Shown piece after piece: positions 1-8,842 of a stretch of DNA of 46,155 nucleotides. This DNA is from an uncultured Methylococcaceae bacterium (GTDB lineage Bacteria; Pseudomonadota; Gammaproteobacteria; Methylococcales; Methylomonadaceae), in the NCBI GenBank assembly GCA_903945605.1, contig CAJAWH010000123.1, forward strand, positions 1-46,155, written 5' to 3'. A model generated the notes under the pieces. The model ran no database searches. It was not told where the DNA came from and saw nothing but the letters and a program-made list of their open reading frames with translations. The position numbers and the translations under genes are program-made. Each line of letters begins with the position of its first letter. Within the stretch, counting starts at the first letter, position 1.

Positions 1-290
1 AAGTTAGCCGCAGCACGGATGGCGAGGAAGGAAAGACGGCTAAATAATGTGGAATTGGCGGTGTGTCAGCCCCTGGCTAACGCCGCATAATTCCATTGTT
101 CGTGGAGGGGCGAAGTCCAAGTTCATCTGAAGCATTACAATTTATGGCTTGCAGAGCAGCAGGACTATTATCGACAGTAGTCTTAGTTATGACAATCGCT
201 TTTTTAACACATTTTTTGGCAGGGAGGTCAGTGCCGCAGAAGAAGCTCTGATTAATTCAAAATCAATCATGCCCTTCAATATTAATAGCC
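1..290. other. Non-coding edge region
   Basis: No convincing gene is visible. A 65-codon open frame at 149-346 runs through the dsbC terminator into the end of dsbC, has no recognisable domain and no clear ribosome-binding site, so I do not call it. The only structure seen is the palindrome at 51-94. Confidence 0.5.
51..94. repeat. Imperfect palindrome, about 44 bp
   Basis: The outer arms GGAATT and AATTCC pair. Inside them GCGG pairs with CCGC, and AGCC pairs with GGCT around a short CCCT-type centre, so single-stranded DNA or RNA could fold into one long, interrupted hairpin. No T-run follows on either strand, so it does not look like an intrinsic terminator. It could be a repeat-family member or the end of something upstream of the window. 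Only one copy is visible here. Confidence 0.45.
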
Positions 291-329
291 AAAAAAAGCT
301 GGCGGGGTACGGGATAAGCCCGCCCCGCC
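291..329 (-). terminator. Rho-independent terminator of dsbC
   Basis: Read on the minus strand just after the dsbC stop codon, GGCGGGG (323-329) pairs with CCCCGCC (301-307), and seven T residues (291-297) follow shortly after the stem. The stem is GC-rich and the U-tract is clear, so this should end the rpsB-to-dsbC gene series. Confidence 0.85.
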
Positions 330-335
330 GCCCCC

Positions 336-1058
336 TTATTTGCTAGGCGTATTCTCAGCTTTCAAGGCCTCCAGCAATTCTTTTGCGGGTACATAGCCCG
401 GATAGACATTGCCTTTTTCAGTGACAATCATAGGGGTGCCGCGCACTTGGAAAACTTCTGCCAATTTCATGTGTTCATCCACCGGATTTTCACAGGTTTG
501 CATGTCGATTTTTTGGTCTTTTTTGGCAGCAGTCAAAGCGGCGTTGCGGTCTTTGGCGCACCAAACGGCTACGGCTTTCTTATACGATTCGGAATCTTTG
601 CCGGCCCTTGGGTAGAACAGATATTGGATGGTGATACCTTCCGCCAAGTACGAATCGATTTCTGAATGCAGTTTACGGCAATAGCCACAGTCTATATCGG
701 TGAAGATACTGACCGTGTATTTAGGTATTTTCGCTTTGAAAACGATTTTTTTATCGCCCAGTTTGCTGATGGCATTCTTTCTGACATCCGCCAGCTTTTC
801 TTCGGTCAAATCTTTTTTGTTGGCAATGTCAATCAAATGCCCTTGAAAAGCATAATGTGCATCGCTGGACATATAAATCAAGGCATTGTCGACAGAGACT
901 TCATAAACCCCTTTGACGGGTGATTCTTTGATGCTTTCAATTTTTGTGCTGGGCATGGTTTTGCTGATTTCGGCCTTAATGGCTACCTCATCGGCATGGC
1001 TGGCAGCAGTGCCTAGGGTTGCCAATGATAAGGTGGTGAGCAAGATATATTTTTTCAT
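336..1058 (-). CDS. dsbC: Thiol:disulfide interchange protein DsbC
   Basis: This 240-aa protein is the periplasmic disulfide isomerase that repairs wrongly paired cysteines and is kept reduced by DsbD. Residues 1-22 form a typical Sec signal peptide (MKKYILL start, hydrophobic core, SHA-type cleavage site). The N-terminal part corresponds to the dimerisation domain. The thioredoxin-like domain carries the CGYC active site at about residues 124-127, and the cis-proline loop (RGTPMIV) lies near the C terminus. Length and motif are typical of DsbC and differ from DsbA (CPHC). It lies 85 bp downstream of rseP on the same strand and is followed by a strong terminator. Finding it here, where bamA usually follows rseP, is a local rearrangement. 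Confidence 0.93.
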   Translation of the reverse strand: MKKYILLTTLSLATLGTAASHADEVAIKAEISKTMPSTKIESIKESPVKGVYEVSVDNALIYMSSDAHYAFQGHLIDIANKKDLTEEKLADVRKNAISKLGDKKIVFKAKIPKYTVSIFTDIDCGYCRKLHSEIDSYLAEGITIQYLFYPRAGKDSESYKKAVAVWCAKDRNAALTAAKKDQKIDMQTCENPVDEHMKLAEVFQVRGTPMIVTEKGNVYPGYVPAKELLEALKAENTPSK

Positions 1059-1143
1059 GGCGATCTCAGAGTGCTTTTAAAATGGTTGCGTTAAAAATCA
1101 GTGTATTAATGTTGTTGCTGGTCAGGCTATGCGGCCTGATTTT

Positions 1144-2517
1144 TTATTGGAATAGGCGTGAGATATCCATAAACATCGCCAATGCCATGAGTGTCATTAA
1201 GGCAGCCATGCCTATTTGTTGGAAAAACAGTTGCGCTTTTTCAGATAACGGCTTGCCTTTAACCGCTTCAATGGCAAGAAACAGCAAATGCCCGCCGTCC
1301 AGCACAGGCACGGGCAATAGGTTTAGCACACCTAAGCTGACGCTGACCAAGGCCATAAACTTTAAAAAAGGCACCAGTCCCATAGTGGCGGATTGGCCTG
1401 CATATTGGGCTATGCTGATCGGCCCGCTTAGGTTTTCGACCGAGGCTTTGCCGATAAACATCTTGCCCATCATGGTCAGGGTGCTGTGGGCATAGAAATA
1501 GGTTGCTTTGAAAGCTTCAGGCACTGCCGCCAAGGGTGATAATGAATATTCCACACTTACGGCTTTTATCAGCTCTTCTGGCACATTGACCGATGCGCCA
1601 ATTTTGCCTTCTGTTTTGTCACCGACCGGGACACTTTTGGGGATGATGACAAGTGCCATTTGTTGGCCTTCACGGCTAATCACCAAGCTGATGGGGATGC
1701 TGGGGTGGGCTTTGACATAATCCACCCATTGCAGCCATTCGTGGATGCCAATGCCATCGGCACTGATGATTAAATCGCCGGATTTTAGGTTGGCGGCCAT
1801 AGCGGCGCTATCGGGCAAAACTTTGCCAATGATGGGTTTTAACTTGGGTGACCAAGGTTGCAGGCCAAGCCGTTGGTACAGTATTTCTGGGTTTTGGCTA
1901 TCTTCATCGGTCAACTTTAAGGTGCGTATGGCGGCTAACTGACCGTTTGAGGCATTGCTTTGCACGGCCACGTCAAGCTGGTGTTCGCCTTCCAGTGCGG
2001 AGGACACCAAAACCGTCATCGCTTCTGTCCATGTCGGCGTTGCCTTGCCGTTGACCGACAGTATTTCATCGCCTTCGATAAAACCGGCTTGGGCGGCAAG
2101 GGTTTGTGGTTTGATCGCCCCAATAATAGGCTTGATGCCGGGTTCGCCGATCACCAAAACGCCCCAAAACAACAGCACTGCCAGCACCAAGTTGAATAGC
2201 GGGCCAGCGGCTATAATCGCCGTCCTTGCCCAGATTGGCTGACGGTTGAAGGTGTGCGGCAGGTCTGCCTCGGGCACGTCGCCTTCCCGCTCATCGGCCA
2301 TTTTTACATAGCCACCTAGCGGAATGGCTGATAGGGCATATTGTGTTGAGGCGGTGTTTTTTTGATGCTGCCAAATGATTTTGCCAAAACCGATGGAAAA
2401 AATCAGGACTTTCACCCCAATTTTACGTGCCACCCAAAAATGTCCAAATTCATGGATAGAAACCAGTAGGCCAATGGCGACAATGAAGTAGAAAAGGGTA
2501 TGAATGAAATCCATCAT
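1144..2517 (-). CDS. rseP: Site-2 intramembrane zinc metalloprotease RseP
   Basis: The 457-aa inner-membrane protease cleaves the anti-sigma factor RseA after DegS, releasing the envelope stress sigma factor RpoE, and also clears remnant signal peptides. The zinc motif HEFGH sits at residues 22-26 in the first membrane helix. The third ligand is in the C-terminal LDGGH segment (PVPVLDGG). Two PDZ domains occupy roughly residues 115-310 between membrane segments, as in the E. coli protein. The start codon overlaps the dxr stop by one base (TAATG), implying translational coupling. Two adjacent ATG codons are possible starts; the outer one is used here. Confidence 0.95.
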   Translation of the reverse strand: MMDFIHTLFYFIVAIGLLVSIHEFGHFWVARKIGVKVLIFSIGFGKIIWQHQKNTASTQYALSAIPLGGYVKMADEREGDVPEADLPHTFNRQPIWARTAIIAAGPLFNLVLAVLLFWGVLVIGEPGIKPIIGAIKPQTLAAQAGFIEGDEILSVNGKATPTWTEAMTVLVSSALEGEHQLDVAVQSNASNGQLAAIRTLKLTDEDSQNPEILYQRLGLQPWSPKLKPIIGKVLPDSAAMAANLKSGDLIISADGIGIHEWLQWVDYVKAHPSIPISLVISREGQQMALVIIPKSVPVGDKTEGKIGASVNVPEELIKAVSVEYSLSPLAAVPEAFKATYFYAHSTLTMMGKMFIGKASVENLSGPISIAQYAGQSATMGLVPFLKFMALVSVSLGVLNLLPVPVLDGGHLLFLAIEAVKGKPLSEKAQLFFQQIGMAALMTLMALAMFMDISRLFQ

Positions 2518-3698
2518 TAGGTCAGTAAGGCTATGGCTTGCTTGGCTAACACTCTGGCCTGTTGGTCGGCCTGCAAAATCAGTTCCAGGTGACTGGCTGA
2601 GGTGGGTTGGGTGGCATCCATACAGCGTTCAATGATGATAGGGATATCGGTGAAGCGGATTGTATCATTCAAAAACGCTTCCACAGCGATTTCATTGGCG
2701 GCATTCAATACGGTGGGCATGATGCCGCCTGCGCCGATAGCGCGATAGGCCAAGCGTAGGCAGGGAAAGCGTTGCAAATCAGGTTCTTCAAAATCCATTT
2801 GCCGGACATTAAAAATATTGAGTGGTTCGGCGCCCGATTCGAAGCGATCAGGGGACGCTAGGGCATGGGCTATGGGTATACGCATGTCCGGGTTGCCCAT
2901 TTGTGCCAACACCGTGCCATCAATATAATCAACCATTGAATGGATGACGCTTTGCGGATGGATAACAACTTGTATCTGTTCCGGCTTCATATTGAACAAT
3001 AAGCAGGCTTCGATCATCTCCAAGCCTTTGTTCATCATGGTTGCCGAGTCTACGGAAATTTTCTTGCCCATATCCCAGTTAGGGTGGGCAACGGCTTGCG
3101 CGGGGGTCACTAACGGCAATTGTTCCAAGGGCAGGCAGCGGAACGGGCCGCCAGATGCAGTAAGCAAAATGCGCCGGGCTGTTGTTGCAGGCTTGCCAGT
3201 TTGGTAGCCAGCGGGCATACATTGGAAAATGGCATTATGTTCGCTGTCAATGGGCAATAATTGCGCCCCTGATTCAGCAACCGCTTGCATAAACAAGTCA
3301 CCGGACATCACCAGCGCTTCTTTGTTGGCCAATAAAACCGTTTTACCCGCTTTGGCGGCCGCCAAGGTTGGCAATAAACCAGCGGCTCCGACAATGGCCG
3401 CCATTACTGAGTCAACCTCATCTAAGGTGGCGACTTCAGCCAATGCGGCCGGGCCAGACAAGACTCTAATGTCGGCAATGGCGGTGCCGTGCAGTTGTTG
3501 TTTGAATTCTGCCGCTTTGCTTTCATTGACCACAACCACCACTTGTGGGCGGTGTGCCAAGCATTGTTCAAACAACGCAGCGATATTGTGGTTGGCGGTC
3601 AGTGCAACTACCTTGTAAAGGTTGGGATGTCGCCCAACCACATCTAAGGTGCTGACGCCAATAGAGCCGGTGGCACCGAGTATGCATAAACCTTTCAT
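2517..3698 (-). CDS. dxr: 1-deoxy-D-xylulose 5-phosphate reductoisomerase
   Basis: This 393-aa enzyme converts DXP to 2-C-methyl-D-erythritol 4-phosphate using NADPH, the committed step of the MEP isoprenoid pathway. The Rossmann motif [14 protein letters not shown] is at residues 8-21. Mid-protein metal and substrate motifs [19 protein letters not shown] and [14 protein letters not shown] are all present. Its ATG overlaps the end of cdsA by four bases (ATGA), and its stop overlaps rseP by one, so cdsA-dxr-rseP is a tightly coupled unit. The neighbour uppS uses products of the same pathway to make undecaprenyl diphosphate. Confidence 0.96.
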   Translation of the reverse strand: MKGLCILGATGSIGVSTLDVVGRHPNLYKVVALTANHNIAALFEQCLAHRPQVVVVVNESKAAEFKQQLHGTAIADIRVLSGPAALAEVATLDEVDSVMAAIVGAAGLLPTLAAAKAGKTVLLANKEALVMSGDLFMQAVAESGAQLLPIDSEHNAIFQCMPAGYQTGKPATTARRILLTASGGPFRCLPLEQLPLVTPAQAVAHPNWDMGKKISVDSATMMNKGLEMIEACLLFNMKPEQIQVVIHPQSVIHSMVDYIDGTVLAQMGNPDMRIPIAHALASPDRFESGAEPLNIFNVRQMDFEEPDLQRFPCLRLAYRAIGAGGIMPTVLNAANEIAVEAFLNDTIRFTDIPIIIERCMDATQPTSASHLELILQADQQARVLAKQAIALLT

Positions 3699-4567
3699 GA
3701 AACCTGCCTGTAGATTAAGAAGATACCGGCATAGAATAACGGTACGGCGGCAATCGCGCTATCAATCCTGTCCAACACGCCACCATGCCCGGGCAGCAGC
3801 GAGCCGCTGTCCTTAACACCGCGCTGGCGCTTGGCTATGCTGATGAACAGGTCGCCATAAATGGAGATCAATACCGTCATCGCGGATAACAGCACAAAGT
3901 CAGACGCAATGATAAAGGGGAAGCCGTAAATAAGGCTTAATATAATGGCACACGCTACGCCCGAAATTAACGCACCATACATGCCCGCCACCGTTTTGCC
4001 TGGGCTAATGTCGGGGGATAGCTTGGTGGTGCCGAATTTGCCGCCAGCAAAGTAAGCGGTAATGTCGGCAACCCAGATCAACACCATAAAATACAACGTC
4101 ATTTCCGCGCCATAAAAAGACCTTAGTCGGGTTATAAACATCCAACAGGATAGCAGGATGAAAAAACCAATCAGGGCTTTCTGCCATGTTTTGGGCTGCA
4201 ATGCCAAAATGCCCAGCGGGGCGTTGCGCACCAACAGCATAATCGCCAACCAGAACATCACGGGCGGAATGACCAGCCACTCCAAAATACCGGAATAAGA
4301 TCGGACATCTGTCCAATCAAAGGTTTGCGAAACCAGCTCCAGAATTTGTGTCCAAAATTGGATACCCAGCATTGGCAAAAGCATCAGCAACAAAAAAAGT
4401 ACGCGCTTGAACAGCGGGTTGATACCGGCAAGGTATGACCATTCCCAGCCACCAATAAGAATGATGATCCCTAAACACAGCGATAAGTATTCTGCAGGAA
4501 GTTTGACTACGGCCATGGCGAGTAGGCTTGCCAAGATAGATGCCGTGATAATTCTTTTTAATAACAT
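3695..4567 (-). CDS. cdsA: Phosphatidate cytidylyltransferase (CDP-diacylglycerol synthase)
   Basis: The 290-aa polytopic inner-membrane enzyme makes CDP-diacylglycerol from phosphatidate and CTP, the precursor of all membrane phospholipids. It is strongly hydrophobic with about eight predicted membrane segments. The C-terminal family signature S-x-x-KR-x4-KD-x-G-S-x2-PGHGG is seen at about residues 243-263 ([18 protein letters not shown]). It overlaps dxr by four bases and lies 25 bp downstream of uppS, matching the conserved uppS-cdsA pair. Confidence 0.94.
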   Translation of the reverse strand: MLLKRIITASILASLLAMAVVKLPAEYLSLCLGIIILIGGWEWSYLAGINPLFKRVLFLLLMLLPMLGIQFWTQILELVSQTFDWTDVRSYSGILEWLVIPPVMFWLAIMLLVRNAPLGILALQPKTWQKALIGFFILLSCWMFITRLRSFYGAEMTLYFMVLIWVADITAYFAGGKFGTTKLSPDISPGKTVAGMYGALISGVACAIILSLIYGFPFIIASDFVLLSAMTVLISIYGDLFISIAKRQRGVKDSGSLLPGHGGVLDRIDSAIAAVPLFYAGIFLIYRQVS

Positions 4568-4592
4568 ATTCTTATAATTTTTTTCTAGAGAT

Positions 4593-5354
4593 TTAAGAGG
4601 GGGCGGTTATGCCCGCTATTTGTTCGCTGGTATGGCCAAAGCGTCGTTCCCGACCTTGGAAGCTGACAATGGCTTGATCCAATGTCGTTTCGTTGAAATC
4701 AGGCCAGAGCGTGTCGGTGAAATACATCTCCGTATAGGCCAATTGCCATAACATAAAGTTACTGACCCGTTGTTCGCCGCCCGTCCGTATGAACAGGTCG
4801 GGGTTTGGCAAGTCCGCCGTGGACAGGTGCTGGTTAAGCAACTCCGCGTCGATGGCCTGCTCGGGCAGTTGTCCATTGGCCATTTTGTCGATGATGGTTT
4901 GGCAGGCTTGGCAGATATCCCATTGACCACCATAATTGACCGCGATAACCAGAGTCAGTGCCGTGTTGCTTTGAGTCTGTGCTTCCGCATCGGTCATCAT
5001 GTCTTGCAATGCGGCAGAAAATGCCGCGCGGTCGCCGATGAATTTCAAACGGATATTGTTTTTTTTCAGTTTGTTGATTTCACTTTGCAAGGTTGATAAA
5101 AACAAGCTCATCAGCAAAGTGACTTCCTCTTCGGGGCGGCGCCAATTTTCGCTGCTGAACGCGAATAGGGACAACACCTCAATTTTTAGCTGACCGCAAT
5201 ATTCAACAATTTTGCGTACCGTTTTGACACCTGCCCGATGGCCTAAGCCCCTCGGCATAAAGCGCTGCTGTGCCCAACGGCCATTGCCATCCATAATAAT
5301 GGCTATGTGCCGGGGCATAGTTGCTGCAGGGCGGGTTAGGTCATCTTTTGGCAT
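4593..5354 (-). CDS. uppS: Undecaprenyl diphosphate synthase (cis-prenyltransferase)
   Basis: This cytoplasmic enzyme condenses isopentenyl diphosphate onto farnesyl diphosphate to make the C55 lipid carrier for peptidoglycan and O-antigen synthesis. The N-terminal motif IAIIMDGNGRWAQQR holds the catalytic Asp. FAFSSENWRRP and the C-terminal FIRTGGEQRVSNFMLWQ and DTLWPDF motifs are family hallmarks. The frame is open further upstream into frr, but I place the start at the ATG at 5354. It is preceded by AGGA at good spacing, gives 253 aa (the family length) and lies 13 bp after the frr stop. Confidence 0.93.
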   Translation of the reverse strand: MPKDDLTRPAATMPRHIAIIMDGNGRWAQQRFMPRGLGHRAGVKTVRKIVEYCGQLKIEVLSLFAFSSENWRRPEEEVTLLMSLFLSTLQSEINKLKKNNIRLKFIGDRAAFSAALQDMMTDAEAQTQSNTALTLVIAVNYGGQWDICQACQTIIDKMANGQLPEQAIDAELLNQHLSTADLPNPDLFIRTGGEQRVSNFMLWQLAYTEMYFTDTLWPDFNETTLDQAIVSFQGRERRFGHTSEQIAGITAPS

Positions 5355-5367
5355 TAATGTATCCTGA

Positions 5368-5925
5368 TTACATGGAAAGCAAGTCGGCTTCTTTTGCTTC
5401 CAGTAATTTTTCAATTTCTTTGACGTACTGGTCGGTGAGTTTTTGGATTTTTTCTTCGCCCGCCCTTGCTTCGTCCTCGGAAATCAGTTTTTCTTTTAGG
5501 GCATCCTTGATTTCAGAATTGGCATCGCGGCGGATATTGCGTACCGCAACGCGACCGTTTTCGGCCTCGTTTTTGACCACTTTGACCAAACTGCGGCGAC
5601 GTTCTTCGGTCAGCGGTGGCAGCGGAATGCGGATTACCATGCCGTTAACGGCAGGATTAAGGCCAAGGTCTGATTTTAAAATAGCTTTTTCTATGGCCTG
5701 CACCATGGGTTTTTCCCAAGGCGTGATGGATAAGGTGCGGGCATCTTCAACGGCAATATTGGCGACTTGCGACAAGGCTGTTTCAGTGCCGTAATAAGAC
5801 ACGCTGATTTGGTCCAAAAGGCTAGGATGTGCACGCCCTGTCCTGATTTTGGAGAATTCGTGCTTTAAGGATTCGATGCTTTTGCCCATACGGGTGGTGG
5901 CATCTTTTTGAATGTCATTAATCAT
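5368..5925 (-). CDS. frr: Ribosome recycling factor
   Basis: The 185-aa factor splits post-termination ribosomes together with EF-G. Length is exactly that of the bacterial family. Characteristic segments are visible: the basic helix with [13 protein letters not shown] near residues 26-38, [17 protein letters not shown] in the middle, and a long charged helical C terminus ([25 protein letters not shown], shown here in part). Its ATG overlaps the pyrH stop by one base, so the two are coupled. Confidence 0.96.
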   Translation of the reverse strand: MINDIQKDATTRMGKSIESLKHEFSKIRTGRAHPSLLDQISVSYYGTETALSQVANIAVEDARTLSITPWEKPMVQAIEKAILKSDLGLNPAVNGMVIRIPLPPLTEERRRSLVKVVKNEAENGRVAVRNIRRDANSEIKDALKEKLISEDEARAGEEKIQKLTDQYVKEIEKLLEAKEADLLSM

Positions 5926-6650
5926 TAGTCGGTTCCCCGTTCAATTAAAGTGCCCACGTCTTCACCCTGCATCAGACGCATTATGGCACCCTGATCAAAA
6001 ATATCCATAACCCGCATTGGCACGTTATTGTCGCGGCACAGCACCAACGCGGTGGTGTCCATCACATTCAGGCGCTGATCCAATGCTTCGTCATAAGTCA
6101 GTTGCGGATAAAACACCGCATCGGCAACTTTATGCGGGTCGGCGGAGTAGACACCTTTGACCTTGGTGGCTTTAATCATTAGGTCGGCATTGATTTCAAT
6201 GGCACGTAGACTGGCGGCAGAATCAGTGGTGAAAAATGGATTGCCAGTACCAGCGGCAAATACCACCACACGGCCTTTTTCGAGATGCCGGACAGCGCGG
6301 CGACGGATATAGTCTTCGCAGACTTGGTTGATTTTTAGTGCCGACATAACGCGGACGGGCTGGCCAAGGTATTCCAGTGCGTCTTGTAGCGCCAGCGCAT
6401 TGATGACGGTCGCCAACATGCCCATTTGGTCGCCTGTGACGCGGTCTAGGCCTTCGGATGCCTTTTGTGCGCCGCGCAAGATGTTGCCGCCACCTATCAC
6501 CAAGCCAACTTGTAGCCCAGTGTCACACAATTCTTTGATTTCATTTGCCAAGCGCTTGACGATGTCGGCATCGATGCTGCCGCCCGACTCGCTCATTAAT
6601 GCCTCACCACTTAGCTTAAGTAAAATTCTCTGATAGATCAATTGGGTCAT
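5925..6650 (-). CDS. pyrH: UMP kinase
   Basis: This 241-aa amino-acid-kinase-fold enzyme phosphorylates UMP to UDP and is normally a GTP-activated, UTP-inhibited hexamer. KLSGEALM near residue 12, [10 protein letters not shown] at about 51-60, the [12 protein letters not shown] loop and [11 protein letters not shown] are conserved family motifs. No good Shine-Dalgarno is seen ahead of the start. A 187-bp gap with several weak hairpins separates it from tsf, so it may have its own promoter or be read through from rpsB-tsf. Confidence 0.96.
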   Translation of the reverse strand: MTQLIYQRILLKLSGEALMSESGGSIDADIVKRLANEIKELCDTGLQVGLVIGGGNILRGAQKASEGLDRVTGDQMGMLATVINALALQDALEYLGQPVRVMSALKINQVCEDYIRRRAVRHLEKGRVVVFAAGTGNPFFTTDSAASLRAIEINADLMIKATKVKGVYSADPHKVADAVFYPQLTYDEALDQRLNVMDTTALVLCRDNNVPMRVMDIFDQGAIMRLMQGEDVGTLIERGTD

Positions 6651-6837
6651 TGTAGGATAAGAGGTTAAAGGTTAAGTGGTTGTTAAGGGGTTGCGTTAAA
6701 ATTATGCGCGTACAGCACCTGCCTGGCTTAAGGCGGGTTTAAAGTGGCGGATAATTTTACCGCAACGGCTTATGCGTTTGGGTGCTGGCGGCAACAGGCA
6801 GGGGTTAGCCCGCCTATTAACCGGAGCAGGGCGTGTT

Positions 6838-7722
6838 TTAGTGTGCCCGCACTTGTGCCATCACTTCTTCGGCAAAGTTTTCTTCTTTTTTCTCTATCCC
6901 TTCGCCTACTTCAAAGCGGCTGAAACGGATAACGGCATTGCCTTTACCTGCCACTAATTTGCCAACGGTGGTTTTGTCGTCCTTAACAAAAGGCTGGCCA
7001 TTTAAAGTGATTTCCGCCAAGAACTTGCTGATACGTCCCATCACCATTTTTTCGATGATCTCAGCAGGCTTGCCGCTTTCCGCCGCTTGGGCCATAAAGA
7101 TTTCTTTTTCTTTTTCGATCGACTCGGCAGACACTTCGTTTTCAGAAACACATTCTGGCTTGCAAGCGGCAATGTGCATGGCGACATCTTTGCCCAATTC
7201 GTTGTCCATAGCAGCCAATTCAACGATCACGCCAATTTTGCTGCCATGCAGATAACAGGCGGTGCCGCCTTCAGATTGGAATTTCTCGAAGCGTCTGATG
7301 GTGATGTTTTCGCCCAGTTTGGATACCAAGCCACGGCGCATTTCGTCAACAGTCACACCGTCTTCCAAAGGCATGGCCAGTAGCTGCTCTTCGTTTTCGA
7401 TGTCCGCGTTTAGCAGGCCGCTGGTGATGCTTTTGACAAAGTTGACAAAATCATCCGCTTTGGCAACAAAATCGGTTTCACAATTGACATCAACAATGGC
7501 AACGGCTTTGCCATCGGCACTGGTTTCCACGCCAATGATACCCTCAGCGGCGATACGTCCAGATTTTTTGTCGGCACGTGCCAAACCGGCTTTACGCATG
7601 TTTTCAATGGCCAATTCCATGTCGCCATTGGCTTCAACTAAGGCTTTTTTGCACTCCATCATGCCGGAGCTGGTGCGTTCCCGCAGTTCTTTTACCATGC
7701 CTGCGCTAATTGTAATACTCAT
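6838..7722 (-). CDS. tsf: Translation elongation factor Ts
   Basis: The 294-aa factor is the GDP/GTP exchange factor of EF-Tu. The N-terminal UBA-like segment (VKELRERTSSGMMECKKAL) and the diagnostic ETDFVAKADDF motif at about residues 80-90, which contacts the EF-Tu nucleotide site, are present. A strong ribosome-binding site (GAGGA, 7 nt before ATG) precedes it. It follows rpsB after a hairpin-containing spacer, the classic arrangement. Confidence 0.96.
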   Translation of the reverse strand: MSITISAGMVKELRERTSSGMMECKKALVEANGDMELAIENMRKAGLARADKKSGRIAAEGIIGVETSADGKAVAIVDVNCETDFVAKADDFVNFVKSITSGLLNADIENEEQLLAMPLEDGVTVDEMRRGLVSKLGENITIRRFEKFQSEGGTACYLHGSKIGVIVELAAMDNELGKDVAMHIAACKPECVSENEVSAESIEKEKEIFMAQAAESGKPAEIIEKMVMGRISKFLAEITLNGQPFVKDDKTTVGKLVAGKGNAVIRFSRFEVGEGIEKKEENFAEEVMAQVRAH

Positions 7723-7750
7723 GTTTAGTCCTCAATGGTGTGGTCACTAT

Positions 7751-7775
7751 AAAAACGCCCCCATAAGGAGGCGTT
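7751..7775 (-). terminator. Attenuator/terminator hairpin between rpsB and tsf
   Basis: On the minus strand AACGCCTCC (7767-7775) pairs with GGGGGCGTT (7754-7762), and the T-run at 7751-7755 follows. A partial terminator between rpsB and tsf is known in E. coli, where it lowers tsf relative to rpsB. The same role is inferred here from position. Confidence 0.75.
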
Positions 7776-7824
7776 CTTTGGTTTAGACGGCTTGTGCACA
7801 ACAGGGCTTCCTGTCATGCTGAAA

Positions 7825-8571
7825 TTATTCGGCGGCGGTTTCCGCTTCCTCCACGAAGTCATCGCTTTTGGCGGACAAACCTAAAGTGGCGGATTTGGCC
7901 TCCAACACAGCGGCTGACACGCTTTCGCAATACAGCTTGACGGCACGGATGGAGTCATCGTTGCCCGGGATCACATAATCAATTTTTTCCGGTGAGTTAT
8001 TAGAATCCACTACACCGACGACGGGGATGCCCAGTTTTTTGGCTTCGCTGATGGCGTTTTTTTCGTAGCCCACGTCAAGGATAAAGATCACATCAGGCAC
8101 GCCTTTCATGTCTTTAATACCGCCTAAGCTACGTTCCAGTTTTTCCAGCTCGCGTTCCATGCCCAAGGCTTCTTTTTTGCCAAAGCGTTGGTATAAAGTG
8201 CCGTCGGCCTTCATGGCTTCCAGTTCTTTTAGTCGGGCGATAGATTTTTTGATGGTTTTAAAGTTGGTCATCATGCCACCTAGCCAACGGTGGTTGACGT
8301 AGGGCATACCACAGCGCAGCGCTTCTTCGGCAACCACTTTGCGTGCGGCTTTTTTGGTGCCGACAAACAAAATAGTGCCTTTGTTGGCAGCCATTTGACC
8401 CAAGTAATTCATTGCGTCATTGAATAACGGGAGTGTTTTTTCCAAATCAATGATATGGATTTTGTTACGCGAACCAAACAGGTAGTTAGCCATTTTGGGA
8501 TTCCAGTAACGGGTTTGGTGACCAAAGTGGACACCCGCTTCAAGCATTTGACGCATGGATACTGCTGCCAT
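7825..8571 (-). CDS. rpsB: 30S ribosomal protein S2
   Basis: The 248-aa S2 protein binds the back of the 30S head. Conserved signatures are visible: [22 protein letters not shown] at residues 6-27, [17 protein letters not shown], the [11 protein letters not shown] segment, and [19 protein letters not shown]. The C terminus ends in an acidic tail, as is common in proteobacteria. An excellent Shine-Dalgarno (AAGGAG) precedes the ATG. It begins the minus-strand gene series that ends at dsbC. Confidence 0.97.
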   Translation of the reverse strand: MAAVSMRQMLEAGVHFGHQTRYWNPKMANYLFGSRNKIHIIDLEKTLPLFNDAMNYLGQMAANKGTILFVGTKKAARKVVAEEALRCGMPYVNHRWLGGMMTNFKTIKKSIARLKELEAMKADGTLYQRFGKKEALGMERELEKLERSLGGIKDMKGVPDVIFILDVGYEKNAISEAKKLGIPVVGVVDSNNSPEKIDYVIPGNDDSIRAVKLYCESVSAAVLEAKSATLGLSAKSDDFVEEAETAAE

Positions 8572-8715
8572 TTATTTCTCCTTGGATAATTTCCGGGCTA
8601 TGCCCGGTTGGGTTGGGCCTCCGCCTATCCCGTTTAGCAACCTGCACCCTAATTAAAATTAGATGCGGGCACCCTGCCAGACGTGACGATAAGCGTGAGT
8701 ATTAATTTAAAAATG
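8572..8715 (-). promoter_or_regulatory. rpsB 5' leader, possible S2 autoregulatory (t44-like) RNA
   Basis: The leader between the rpsB promoter and its ATG is about 145 nt long and rich in pairing. On the minus strand, CCGGGC pairs with GCCCGG just before the ribosome-binding site. Further upstream are GGGTGC repeats and the segment GCTAAACGGGATAGGCGGAG. In gammaproteobacteria the rpsB leader (Rfam t44 family) mediates feedback by S2. Position and structure fit, but I have not matched the covariance model. Confidence 0.5.
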
Positions 8716-8723
8716 AACTTAGC

Positions 8724-8752
8724 TTTATACCATAATAAGCTTTTTACAACAA
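8724..8752 (-). promoter_or_regulatory. Putative sigma-70 promoter of rpsB
   Basis: Read on the minus strand, TTGTTG (8747-8752) and TATAAA (8724-8729) are separated by 17 bp. Spacing is ideal and the -10 is close to consensus. Transcription would begin near 8716 and produce the long structured leader. Confidence 0.6.
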
Positions 8753-8842
8753 GCCAATTTCTGTTAGACTTATTCCCATTGCCTAGCTTGGTTTATTGGT
8801 TACAGACCGCCTAAACCCTTTACAGTCCGATCTATTTTATTC

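Noticed and set aside
149-346. 65-codon open frame upstream of the dsbC terminator
   Set aside because: It crosses the terminator and runs into dsbC, with no ribosome-binding site or recognisable domain.
1122-1146. Perfect hairpin TCAGGC/GCCTGA followed by six T on the plus strand between rseP and dsbC
   Set aside because: It has terminator form only on the plus strand, where no gene ends; on the minus strand, where the genes lie, the U-tract is on the wrong side.
1082-1495. 137-codon frame on the plus strand
   Set aside because: It lies almost wholly antisense to the well-supported rseP gene and has no family features.
6651-6837. Small gene or promoter in the tsf-pyrH gap
   Set aside because: Several weak hairpins (for example AGGCGGG/CCTGCCT) are visible, but no coding frame and no convincing -35/-10 pair.
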